Below are positions 40,986 through 47,733 of a stretch of 64,000 nt of DNA, one piece after another. Position 1 is the first letter of the stretch; every line of letters starts with the position of its first letter. Position numbers and translations under genes: made by a program. The DNA lies in NCBI RefSeq assembly GCF_030269905.1, contig NZ_BSVC01000007.1, positions 289,294 to 353,293 on the forward strand, given 5' to 3'. The notes below the pieces were generated by a model. The model did no database searches, was not told the origin of the DNA, and was given only the letters and a program-made list of their open reading frames with translations. Source of the DNA: Pelosinus sp. IPA-1. Its GTDB lineage: Bacteria > Bacillota > Negativicutes > DSM-13327.

Positions 40986-41154
40986 CTTCTTCCAGTTCTA
41001 ATTCTATGCCGTATTTCTTTAATAAATCATTATACGCTTCTTCCGCTAATCGGGATATAGGTATTCTCGTATCTTTGCTTAATTTCCGTACTTTTTTAGC
41101 TTGCCATATAGGTACTATTGTATTTAAATATGTCCTATTTTTTAATTCTCCCAT
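40972..41154 (-). CDS. Ribbon-helix-helix-like small DNA-binding protein
   Basis: 60 aa from ATG 41154 with GGGGTGG upstream; the longer frame to 41208 lacks a site. GELKNRTYLNTIVPIWQAKKVRKLSKDTRIPISRLAEEAYNDLLKKY has the strand-helix-helix pattern of RHH repressors (antitoxin type), with an acidic end. No toxin gene is next to it. It probably regulates its own promoter or a neighbour. Confidence 0.65.
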   Translation of the reverse strand: MGELKNRTYLNTIVPIWQAKKVRKLSKDTRIPISRLAEEAYNDLLKKYGIELELEEELTD

Positions 41155-41322
41155 AAATCCACCCCAAAAATAATATAACATTTGGAATGGCTGCTGTAAG
41201 CTAGTCACGGCTAACGCTAGCTATTGCTAATACTACTAGATGATGTTATTATTAATTGTCGAAAAATGTTATAAAATGCAACTTTTAACAACAACAAAAT
41301 CGGCTCCATAAATGGAGGGTTT

Positions 41323-41529
41323 ATAGTAGAGTTAAGGATTGATGAATTAAGGAAAAAACATTGTATCACGTGGGCTGAATTAGCAAGACGATCTGGAATT
41401 GATAAAAGTATGTTATCGCTAATAAAAAATGGTCAAAAGAGAACGCTGACAACAGTACAAGAAAGAAAACTTGCAATGGCGTTCGGAGTGGCAGTCGCAG
41501 AATTATATACCGAAAAAGTAAATTGGTAA
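41323..41529 (+). CDS. Small XRE-like helix-turn-helix ORF without a canonical start
   Basis: The frame reads ELRIDELRKKHCITWAELA and later SGIDKSMLSLIKNGQKRTLTTVQERKLAMAFGV to the TAA at 41527, a clear XRE-type HTH of about 68 codons. GGAGGGT sits at 41314-41320, but only ATA (41323) or GTA (41326) follow in frame, with no ATG, GTG or TTG. Either a rare start codon is used or the gene is decayed. A palindrome CTCCAT/ATGGAG covers the ribosome site. Confidence 0.45.
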   Translation: MVELRIDELRKKHCITWAELARRSGIDKSMLSLIKNGQKRTLTTVQERKLAMAFGVAVAELYTEKVNW

Positions 41530-41649
41530 CATTTATCTAAATTTATATACAATTCTGGCAGGGGAAAATAAAAAGTGGTCGAATCTATATAAACCCAAAA
41601 ATCACGTTTTACAAAGGAGTGTTTTATGTGAGTAGGTTAAATAGCAGTT

Positions 41650-41685
41650 AAGACCGTTGCAAGATGCAGCGGTCTTTTTATTTTT
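41650..41685 (+). terminator. Intrinsic terminator
   Basis: AAGACCGTTGC and GCAGCGGTCTT pair (one G-T wobble) around a five-base loop, followed by TTTATTTTT. No gene lies directly upstream, only the start-stop element. Confidence 0.88.
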
Positions 41686-41744
41686 GTCGAAATAAGAGAA
41701 TTTTAGGAAAGTTTTAGGTTATTTATCGATTTATTATAAATGTA

Positions 41745-41780
41745 TGGTATAATAAATCGAACACATGTTCGATTGTGTTC
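41745..41780 (+). promoter_or_regulatory. Extended -10 promoter with perfect LexA box
   Basis: TG-G-TATAAT lies at 41745-41753. CGAAC-ACAT-GTTCG at 41758-41771 is an exact match to the Firmicute LexA box, and a further GTTCG half-site lies at 41776-41780. The box covers the transcript start. The small gene at 41889 is the first downstream. Confidence 0.85.
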
Positions 41781-41888
41781 GTTAAAACTGCTAACCATCA
41801 TTGAGAATGGCGAGTAGTGACGGAAATAAATATAACAACATATTTTACAAATTAAATATTTTTTATATAAAAGGAGAACTGATACATA

Positions 41889-42098
41889 ATGAAAACGTTA
41901 GACACAAAAGAAAATATTATTAATGAAGTAGCCACTTATTATTCGCTGGTTGATAAACAAATCTTGATAATAGTCTATAATGCTTTAACAGGCATGAACT
42001 TATCTAAAATAGATATTAAACAAGCGATGATTTTATATGCTGCTGCATGTGATAAACATTTTAAACGTGGATATGCTATTTCTCAAAGCGCAAAATAA
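41889..42098 (+). CDS. Small SOS-controlled protein, unknown function
   Basis: A 69-aa helical protein with AAGGAGAA before ATG 41889. The central LVDKQILIIVYNALTGMNLSKIDIKQAMILYAAACDKHF suggests three packed helices; no membrane anchor is convincing. About 110 nt of leader separate it from the LexA-controlled promoter. It may be an SOS effector such as a division inhibitor or a phage-related function; not recognised. Confidence 0.6.
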   Translation: MKTLDTKENIINEVATYYSLVDKQILIIVYNALTGMNLSKIDIKQAMILYAAACDKHFKRGYAISQSAK

Positions 42099-42118
42099 TA
42101 AATCATCTCATCCTATAA

Positions 42119-42320
42119 ATATCAGCGAAGGTCGATAATAACATTATGCGGTTTGCTATTTGCGTCTCTAGAATTGAAAAGAAGGCGATCGGTAAGCTGG
42201 GGAAGAGCCTTTCAGCTGAGGATTTGCGTTAAGAAAACATAAAATTATTTTCAATCGATATATACAGGGAATAGCACAGTCCTTTTTGGGGAAAAATAGT
42301 ATTAAAAGGATGAAAATCAT
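42119..42320 (+). other. Leader region of the Spo0E-like gene
   Basis: No coding region. AGCTG and CAGCT at about 42195-42217 can form a hairpin with a 13-base loop. I tried to fit known riboswitches (cyclic-di-GMP) and found no match. Confidence 0.3.
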
Positions 42321-42518
42321 ATGACTGAAGCAGAGGTAGTTCTTAGTAAAGCGGAGGAATTAAGACAACGACTAAATAAGGTATCAGAAGGAAAAAGTTT
42401 TACAGATCCACAAGTAGTCTTAGTTAGTAAAATGCTAGATGTTATGCTTAATGAATATCATAATCTTATGAACGAGATAAAGAGTGAGCATACTAAAGGT
42501 AGCTTCAGAATCGGATAG
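42321..42518 (+). CDS. Spo0E-like aspartyl-phosphate phosphatase
   Basis: A 65-aa protein with AAAAGGATG just before ATG 42321. The second helix has the Spo0E pattern (VSKMLDVMLNEYHNLM; the family signature is SQxLDxxI followed by Y). These small two-helix phosphatases remove phosphate from Spo0A and hold back sporulation. The Q of the motif is replaced by K here. It supports a spore-forming host. Confidence 0.75.
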   Translation: MTEAEVVLSKAEELRQRLNKVSEGKSFTDPQVVLVSKMLDVMLNEYHNLMNEIKSEHTKGSFRIG

Positions 42519-42570
42519 GGTGAATACTTAGAGTTTCTACTAAAGCATAACCAGATATTTCCGGTATCGC

Positions 42571-42590
42571 TAACATTTATAGAAATGTTA
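42571..42590. promoter_or_regulatory. 20-bp palindrome
   Basis: TAACATTT-ATAG-AAATGTTA is a perfect inverted repeat just upstream of a tiny ORF, and could be an operator or short hairpin. Confidence 0.4.
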
Positions 42591-42611
42591 CACTATCACT
42601 GAGGTGATAGA

Positions 42612-42704
42612 ATGCATAGGATTTGTACATATTTAATGTATGCTACTCTTGTAACAATAATTGCTACAAAAGGAGCTAGCAAGAGCCTTGTTATTTATTT
42701 TTAA
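42612..42704 (+). CDS. Possible 30-aa hydrophobic peptide
   Basis: ATG 42612 follows GAGGTGAT at four bases and the frame ends at TAA 42704. The product MHRICTYLMYATLVTIIATK continues to a basic/hydrophobic end. A terminator follows at 42728. Short hydrophobic peptides with a good ribosome site and a terminator can be type I toxins or membrane peptides; a chance ORF is also possible. Confidence 0.35.
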   Translation: MHRICTYLMYATLVTIIATKGASKSLVIYF

Positions 42705-42727
42705 TAAGATCTATGTTTTTAATGTCA

Positions 42728-42752
42728 AACGTCTGAGAAGGCGTTTTTTTTT
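42728..42752 (+). terminator. Intrinsic terminator
   Basis: AAACGTCT and AGGCGTTT pair around four bases (GAGA), followed by a run of T. Confidence 0.8.
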
Positions 42753-42885
42753 GCCCAAATTCTACTAAAAATTCTCTGAATAATTGACAGAGATTGGAGG
42801 GACAATTGGTTTAGATGGTTTATTAAAACTAGATGACTAATCATACAATATATGGTAGATCATAAAAATAAAGGGAGGAATGTTT

Positions 42886-43233
42886 GTGGATGGTGTAAGA
42901 AATATTATTAATGATTTAGCATCCGTATTTAGTTGGCAGGATAAAAGAGAGCAAGATGAATTAATGGGTTACCTAAACAAATATATGTATTTACCACAAT
43001 GTCAAAACTTTATTATTAACAATATCCGTAATGTAAAAGACGGAAATACAGAAGAATTAAGGCAAGTTTACCAAGAACTAATACAAAATAATGAATTGGA
43101 GCTGGCTCAAAAGATTAGTTTTCTTCTGAATGAAGAGAATGTCATATCAGAAGAGACTTATAAGTTATTAGAGGTATATCTAAGAAGTGAAAAATTTAAC
43201 AAAGATGTAGAAAGTGTTTTGATGAATCCATGA
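42886..43233 (+). CDS. Helical protein of unknown function
   Basis: 115 aa from GTG 42886, eight bases after GGGAGGA; the ATG at 42880 is too close to that site. The protein is all-helical and charged (REQDELMGYLNKYMYL, EELRQVYQELIQNNELELAQKISFLL), like helical repeat proteins. No family recognised. A terminator follows. Confidence 0.6.
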   Translation: MDGVRNIINDLASVFSWQDKREQDELMGYLNKYMYLPQCQNFIINNIRNVKDGNTEELRQVYQELIQNNELELAQKISFLLNEENVISEETYKLLEVYLRSEKFNKDVESVLMNP

Positions 43234-43258
43234 GTGGTCAAATATAGCCAATTAAAAG

Positions 43259-43290
43259 ATTCCCTAAGCTTTGTGCATAGGGAACTTTTT
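43259..43290 (+). terminator. Intrinsic terminator
   Basis: TTCCCTA and TAGGGAA stem with a loop of about 11 bases, then CTTTTTAATT. Confidence 0.8.
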
Positions 43291-43315
43291 AATTAAACTA
43301 TAAACGAATATCTGA

Positions 43316-44110
43316 TTAGCATTTTATAAGTGTTAAACCAAATTCTCGTTCCTTTTTTTGTGCACGAAATAAGTTCGGATGAACCTTCATATCTCTAATA
43401 GTTTTAGAGAGCTCATCAAACTCCTTATCTTCCATTTTACAACCAGCTGTAATGGATTGTAGGAGGCTGGGGGAGTAGGCTATGGTTCCGATATAGTTAC
43501 GATGCATTGCCCGATATTCATTTTCATATTTCCACTCCATAGATTTTGTTCTTAAACAACATAATAAGTCATCAAGCGTATGTCTCACTAATTTAAACTT
43601 TGGTAAATGGTTACTATAAGTTACGGGGACTGGTGGAAGAAATGAACACTCCAGATTTTCGTTTGAGGACATTTCATTGGGAATATCAAATTCAAGGCAA
43701 AGTCCTGTATGATGATCACCGTAGTGAGACCACATTAAAATAGTAGTAGGGTGATTTGTCGTAAAGCAACAAACTCCAACATTCATCATTTTAGCAGTAA
43801 TTTTTTCGACGGCAGACTTACGTCCACTTATGGTATGTAAACCTTGCTGTCGTATTAACTGCAATGCTTTTCTTCGTGCTTTTAGTAGAGAAAGGCCTTC
43901 CTCTTGCATTATAGTTTCTGTTGTTGTTCTTTTAAGCTCGTCATCGGAGCAATCAATATCAAAAAAGGGACAAAGATCAAAGGGATCGTTAAATTTTTCG
44001 GCAGAGTTGAAGTAAAGTAAAGAACGTAGTAAATTTTCGCGAGTATTGCATTTATGGGAATTACCTTCTGCATCAAAAGGGCGCCAAGTAGTATACTTGT
44101 ATAATTTCAT
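43316..44110 (-). CDS. DUF2971 family protein
   Basis: 264 aa from ATG 44110 (MKLYKYTTW), which is well spaced from GGAGATG; a 6-residue longer form is possible. DUF2971 features include LYKYTTW, the NSAEKFNDPFD segment, CFTTNHPTTILMWSHYGDHHTGLCLEFDIP and MEWKYENEYRAM. The family is widespread, often near defence or mobile genes, and has unknown biochemistry; the conserved His/Asp/Trp set looks enzymatic. Confidence 0.85.
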   Translation of the reverse strand: MKLYKYTTWRPFDAEGNSHKCNTRENLLRSLLYFNSAEKFNDPFDLCPFFDIDCSDDELKRTTTETIMQEEGLSLLKARRKALQLIRQQGLHTISGRKSAVEKITAKMMNVGVCCFTTNHPTTILMWSHYGDHHTGLCLEFDIPNEMSSNENLECSFLPPVPVTYSNHLPKFKLVRHTLDDLLCCLRTKSMEWKYENEYRAMHRNYIGTIAYSPSLLQSITAGCKMEDKEFDELSKTIRDMKVHPNLFRAQKKEREFGLTLIKC

Positions 44111-44171
44111 GATAAACATCTCCAACAAGAAGACTGTATTAAGGTAAATAGATTCTCTTTGTCTCTATATT

Positions 44172-44200
44172 AATTGCCCAAGTTTTTGGCTTGGGCAATT
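44172..44200. terminator. Strong hairpin
   Basis: AATTGCCCAAG and CTTGGGCAATT form an 11-bp perfect stem with a seven-base loop between two minus-strand genes. There is no clear T run on either side. Confidence 0.6.
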
Positions 44201-44208
44201 GAGCGGTG

Positions 44209-44355
44209 TTAATCATTCATCATGTGATGGATAGTTTTAGCTCCAAGATAGACAAGTGCTCCAGTAACTAAAACCATAGTTAATTTTGATCCCATCACGT
44301 GGTGCAAATCTTTCATCGTATCGGACCGATTGTGACGCCAATGATAACAAGACAT
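44209..44355 (-). CDS. Small single-pass membrane protein
   Basis: 48 aa from ATG 44355 (MSCYHWRHNR), with AAGGGGGTG upstream; the longer frame to 44406 lacks a site. A His/Arg-rich N-terminus is followed by one membrane segment (KLTMVLVTGALVYLGAKTI). Small His-rich membrane proteins can be stress or metal related; no function can be given. Confidence 0.5.
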   Translation of the reverse strand: MSCYHWRHNRSDTMKDLHHVMGSKLTMVLVTGALVYLGAKTIHHMMND

Positions 44356-44468
44356 TATTAACACCCCCTTACAATTAGTTTTCCCAATAGATTCTTCGAA
44401 ATGCAAGAAATAAAAAATAATCTAAAGGAGAAATGTTCATAGTGAAGGTGTTTTATTTGAATAAATTT

Positions 44469-44519
44469 ATATGACATTCATCAGTTTTTCTTTAAAAAAG
44501 TAATGAAATGTCATATAAT
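44469..44519 (+). promoter_or_regulatory. Promoter flanked by a 10-bp inverted repeat
   Basis: ATATGACATT (44469-44478) and AATGTCATAT (44507-44516) are exact inverted copies. The second overlaps a perfect -10, TATAAT (44514-44519), with TTTAAA at -35 position. This suggests an operator controlling the ASCH-like gene that follows. Confidence 0.5.
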
Positions 44520-44558
44520 ATTGCTATCAACTATAGGGGGCTGAAGGGAGAATACATT

Positions 44559-44909
44559 ATGTTCGCACTAAATTTTTTATCACCACACAACGAAAAATTG
44601 CTGATGAATCGCCAAAAAAACGTTACCATCCGCTTAGGTGATATCAAAGAGACCTATCCCGAGAATTCAATAGTTTGGATTACTGTCGGAAAAAAAACGA
44701 ATAATAAAAGAAAATTGTATCCAGCGATTATTGACAAGGCAATTGTTAAAAAATTCTCCGAACTCACTACTCAGGATTTAAGCCAACAAAACCCTAATAT
44801 AAAAACAGTCGATGAGCTAATTAGTTTTTTTGAAATAATTTATGAAAGAACTATACATATTGAAGATATGGTCACCGTAATTTACTTTTCTGAAATCATT
44901 AATGAATGA
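44559..44909 (+). CDS. ASCH-domain-like protein
   Basis: 116 aa from ATG 44559 after AAGGGAG; an earlier ATG at 44508 lies in the promoter. NVTIRLGDIKETYPENSIVWITVG followed by LYPAIIDKAIVKKFSEL and VTVIYFSEI fits the ASCH beta-barrel pattern (KxxTIR, GDxI, V...V.KF). ASCH domains are RNA-binding or nucleoside-processing PUA relatives. A single-gene unit with its own inverted-repeat promoter and a strong bidirectional terminator. Confidence 0.65.
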   Translation: MFALNFLSPHNEKLLMNRQKNVTIRLGDIKETYPENSIVWITVGKKTNNKRKLYPAIIDKAIVKKFSELTTQDLSQQNPNIKTVDELISFFEIIYERTIHIEDMVTVIYFSEIINE

Positions 44910-44920
44910 TAAATTTTAAA

Positions 44921-44966
44921 AAGAAAAGAAATCCTACTCACTTTCGTGAATAGGATTTCTTTTCTT
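44921..44966. terminator. Strong bidirectional terminator
   Basis: AAGAAAAGAAATCCTA and its exact complement form a 16-bp stem with a 14-base loop between two convergent genes; T-rich on both strands. Confidence 0.9.
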
Positions 44967-45480
44967 AAGAGTGGATTGTTTGAAAAATCTCTGTAAGCTG
45001 ATCACTGATCATAGCTGAGAAAGTATCAACAGCAGATAACGCTTCTGTTCCATCTGGTCTTGTAATTGATTTATCCACAAGATAACTATTAGTTGCAGAG
45101 GAGAAGGCTTTTAAGTCAAGGGAGAAATCCAAGGGATGAATGGTAAAGAGCATTACATAATTTACGTGCGCATTACTAGCATATGTAGATAATAAATCAG
45201 GAGTAGCTGATGCTGTATTTGTAATGCCGCAGCGTGTAAGGTCTCGTAGCACTGCGTTACCAGACTGTACTTCACTGCCTAAAAACAAAGCATTGATCTT
45301 AAAACGGATAACCTCATTAAGTGCTTTATTTAAGAAGTCAGTACCTGGAATGTAGTGTCCAGATGTATCAATATATAAGGCTACTGCAATCATTGCATTA
45401 TCGTCAGATGATGCCGCTAAACACAGGCTCATATTTAGTAGGAGTATGATAAAAAGGAATACAATCGTTTTTTTAAACAT
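44965..45480 (-). CDS. Exported protein of unknown function
   Basis: 171 aa with AGGTGCTTTC upstream. A clear signal peptide (KKTIVFLFIILLLNMSLCLA, residues 3-22) with cleavage likely after LAA; the Cys is not in a lipobox. The mature part (MIAVALYIDTSGHYIPGTDFLNKALNEVIRFK) looks like a surface or periplasmic alpha/beta domain of the kind seen in small Negativicute exported proteins. Function unknown. Confidence 0.65.
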   Translation of the reverse strand: MFKKTIVFLFIILLLNMSLCLAASSDDNAMIAVALYIDTSGHYIPGTDFLNKALNEVIRFKINALFLGSEVQSGNAVLRDLTRCGITNTASATPDLLSTYASNAHVNYVMLFTIHPLDFSLDLKAFSSATNSYLVDKSITRPDGTEALSAVDTFSAMISDQLTEIFQTIHS

Positions 45481-45692
45481 GAAAGCACCTCATCTCACTA
45501 ATTTCACACGGTTTATATTATAACATATTTTTCTAGTTATAGAAATAGTAATGAATCCTATATTCCTAATCATAGAATTAAGAGGATAATCCCTTGCTTT
45601 GTACTGGTTGAGCATTAGGAAAAATGTTATAATAACCTGTAATGTTGAAAAATGGTTTGGAAGCTATGGGTTAAAGGAGATATTTATACTCG

Positions 45693-47225
45693 ATGAAGAA
45701 AAATGTATATGATCAGGTACAAGTTTTTTATGATGAAGCAATTGTATGGGAGCCTATTGTTAAACAGGAATGGGTAGAAGGATTTTTACGGCAAAGGGCT
45801 TGGCAAGGAATTAACGATGATAAACTTAAAGATTTGTGGTACCAAGTAAAAATCTTTATTCTTTATTTAACTCATTTTAATAATGAAGACCTAGATGAAA
45901 TTAGCTTATCTGAATATAGCTTTATGATCAAATGGCTATCTGAAAATGTTGTAGGATTTAAAGCAACATTAAAGCCTGTTCGTCACTTTTTTAGTGTTCT
46001 TATCGACTTTTATACTTACTTACTCACAAAAAATCTTATTGCGAGTATTGATGAAATTAAACAAGCGGCCCAGGAAATAAGTGGTGGAAAAGTAATAAAA
46101 CTTATCAATACTCAGTCTACAATTAATGAATTGGCATTATTCGACGGTGATAGGCAAGGTGATGAATTTGATCAAGTGCCTATTGGCATAGTGATTGGTG
46201 AAGCAGTCGAAGGTTTAATGCTCAAACTAGGGAAATACTTTCAACAACCGGAGTTTACAGAGGATTTTGAACGTGCCTTATATTTATATACTGGTCCTTT
46301 TGAGAATGCTTCTGAGGAAGTGGAAGAAGAGTTTTGGTTAGGTTTTTGGGATTACTTTTTATTCGACTATCATTTACTAGAAAATGATTTAAAACCATTG
46401 GAATATTTCCATACAACATGTCGCGAACGTTTAAACGCGGATGAGTATCAAATACTACAAAGTTTATTAGGCTCAAGTTTTACAGTATTCTATATCAAGA
46501 GAATATTGAGTCAAGACTTAGTAGAGTGTATTAATTTATTTACGAACGAAGTATTTCAACTACCTACTCCTGACTTTGATTATAAAACATTAAAAAAGCT
46601 ATTATTTTTTGGGCATATTTTCTCTCAGGGGTTAGTAATGATTAATTATGTAACTAGCATGGAGATTAGCGTAAATCTTAGAAAACGTATAATGGATGAA
46701 GTAATTCGGCAAAAAGAAATATTTGCAATTCAAGAGCCTACGGCAACTTTAGAGGACTTTTTTAAACGTCATGCACTTGTCGTTCGCCATACAATAAATA
46801 TTTTAGTGACTCTTGCAAAAGTAAACGTTACATCAATGAATCAATTGGAGCGTACTTATCCCAAAATTGAAGAGAAGCGAGTGCCTAATAAAATGGTAAT
46901 TAGTTTATTGCACGACTTGGTATTAGAGCATGGACTTTCCAGTTACGATCAAAGATTACTTGAAAGAATGTGGTATGACTACTGCCAGCTTACTGCTGTT
47001 AATGTTCGTAAAGCAACAATTTGGGCAACAGCCCTATTTTTTGCTTATACACAAATTAATGGTGTGAATAATATTATCATTGAGGAACTTGCTGCTAAGG
47101 CGGGCATTTCAACTGCAAGTATTTATAAAAAAAGAACTGAATTATATGAGGTACTACAGCTTCAAGCGTTTGATGCACGCTATTTGAGTGAGGACGGATT
47201 TGTGGTATCCTTATTTGTAGAGTAA
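45693..47225 (+). CDS. Uncharacterised 510-aa protein with C-terminal helix-turn-helix
   Basis: A large, mostly helical protein with AAAGGAGA before ATG 45693. Acidic, Trp/Phe-rich segments (EEVEEEFWLGFWDYFLFDYHLLEND) recur in the middle. Residues 465-490 (IIIEELAAKAGISTASIYKKRTELYEVL) look like a TetR/HTH-type DNA-binding helix pair. It has no visible enzyme motif and no membrane segment. It may be a large regulator whose N-terminal 450 residues sense something. I do not recognise it. Confidence 0.75.
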   Translation: MKKNVYDQVQVFYDEAIVWEPIVKQEWVEGFLRQRAWQGINDDKLKDLWYQVKIFILYLTHFNNEDLDEISLSEYSFMIKWLSENVVGFKATLKPVRHFFSVLIDFYTYLLTKNLIASIDEIKQAAQEISGGKVIKLINTQSTINELALFDGDRQGDEFDQVPIGIVIGEAVEGLMLKLGKYFQQPEFTEDFERALYLYTGPFENASEEVEEEFWLGFWDYFLFDYHLLENDLKPLEYFHTTCRERLNADEYQILQSLLGSSFTVFYIKRILSQDLVECINLFTNEVFQLPTPDFDYKTLKKLLFFGHIFSQGLVMINYVTSMEISVNLRKRIMDEVIRQKEIFAIQEPTATLEDFFKRHALVVRHTINILVTLAKVNVTSMNQLERTYPKIEEKRVPNKMVISLLHDLVLEHGLSSYDQRLLERMWYDYCQLTAVNVRKATIWATALFFAYTQINGVNNIIIEELAAKAGISTASIYKKRTELYEVLQLQAFDARYLSEDGFVVSLFVE

Positions 47226-47289
47226 TGGTTTATGCTAAGGCAATAAAAGTGTGCTTAAGAAATTCTATACTATGTCAGGAGAGATTATC

Positions 47290-47646
47290 ATGAAGTGTAT
47301 AGTTTGTGGCAGCGAATTACAATCAGAAACGCAACAATGCCCTACATGCATAGATATGGAACATAAGGTTCAGGTGTTGACTCCAGAGGCTAAGCAGGAT
47401 TTTGGTGGTATTACGATTGAACAAGAGGGTGAAAAAACAGCAGAAGAATATTCTAATCCCTATAGTGGTTATCATGAAAAACAGCGGATTTATATAAAAC
47501 ATGTAAATTTTGGTACGGGGCAAACAGGGTTGTTTACCAAGATCATGTTGGGCATCATTTTTCTAGGCTTATTAATTGTTGCTCTGCCTATTGCACTTTT
47601 CTGTATCACTGCAGTAGGATTATTTTTGTATTTTGTAAAAAGATAA
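47290..47646 (+). CDS. Zinc-ribbon membrane protein
   Basis: 118 aa from ATG 47290 after CAGGAGAG; the longer frame to 47251 is not needed. An N-terminal CIVCGSELQSETQQCPTC zinc ribbon, a polar middle, and two adjacent C-terminal membrane segments (MLGIIFLGLLIVALPIALFCITAVGLFLYF). Such proteins are common, usually with unknown function. Confidence 0.7.
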   Translation: MKCIVCGSELQSETQQCPTCIDMEHKVQVLTPEAKQDFGGITIEQEGEKTAEEYSNPYSGYHEKQRIYIKHVNFGTGQTGLFTKIMLGIIFLGLLIVALPIALFCITAVGLFLYFVKR

Positions 47647-47682
47647 AGTTTGTTTAATTAAAAATAAAAGTCACTCATAAGG

Positions 47683-47733
47683 AAAGGCTAGAGGTTCCAA
47701 GTTTATAACTTAGAATCTCTAGCCTTTTTTATG
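47683..47733. terminator. Bidirectional terminator
   Basis: AAAGGCTAGAG pairs with CTCTAGCCTTT, enclosing a smaller inner hairpin, followed by TTTT, between two convergent genes. Confidence 0.88.

Larger units (their letters stand above)
41530..41888 (+). other. Gene-free stretch with start-stop element, terminator and SOS promoter
   Basis: In this 359-bp gap AAAGGAG is followed by ATGTGA (a start directly followed by a stop), then a terminator at 41650-41685, and then a promoter with a LexA box at 41745-41771. I see no coding region. Confidence 0.6.

Noticed and set aside
40972..41529. Toxin-antitoxin pair from the RHH protein and the XRE-like ORF
   Set aside because: They lie on opposite strands and neither has an adjacent toxin-like partner.
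42119..42320. Cyclic-di-GMP riboswitch before the Spo0E-like gene
   Set aside because: Some GC-rich hairpins are present but the conserved cores of the known classes could not be found.
37906..44500. Right attachment site of the prophage
   Set aside because: No tRNA gene or obvious site was seen, and the left end is outside the window, so no duplicated core can be identified.
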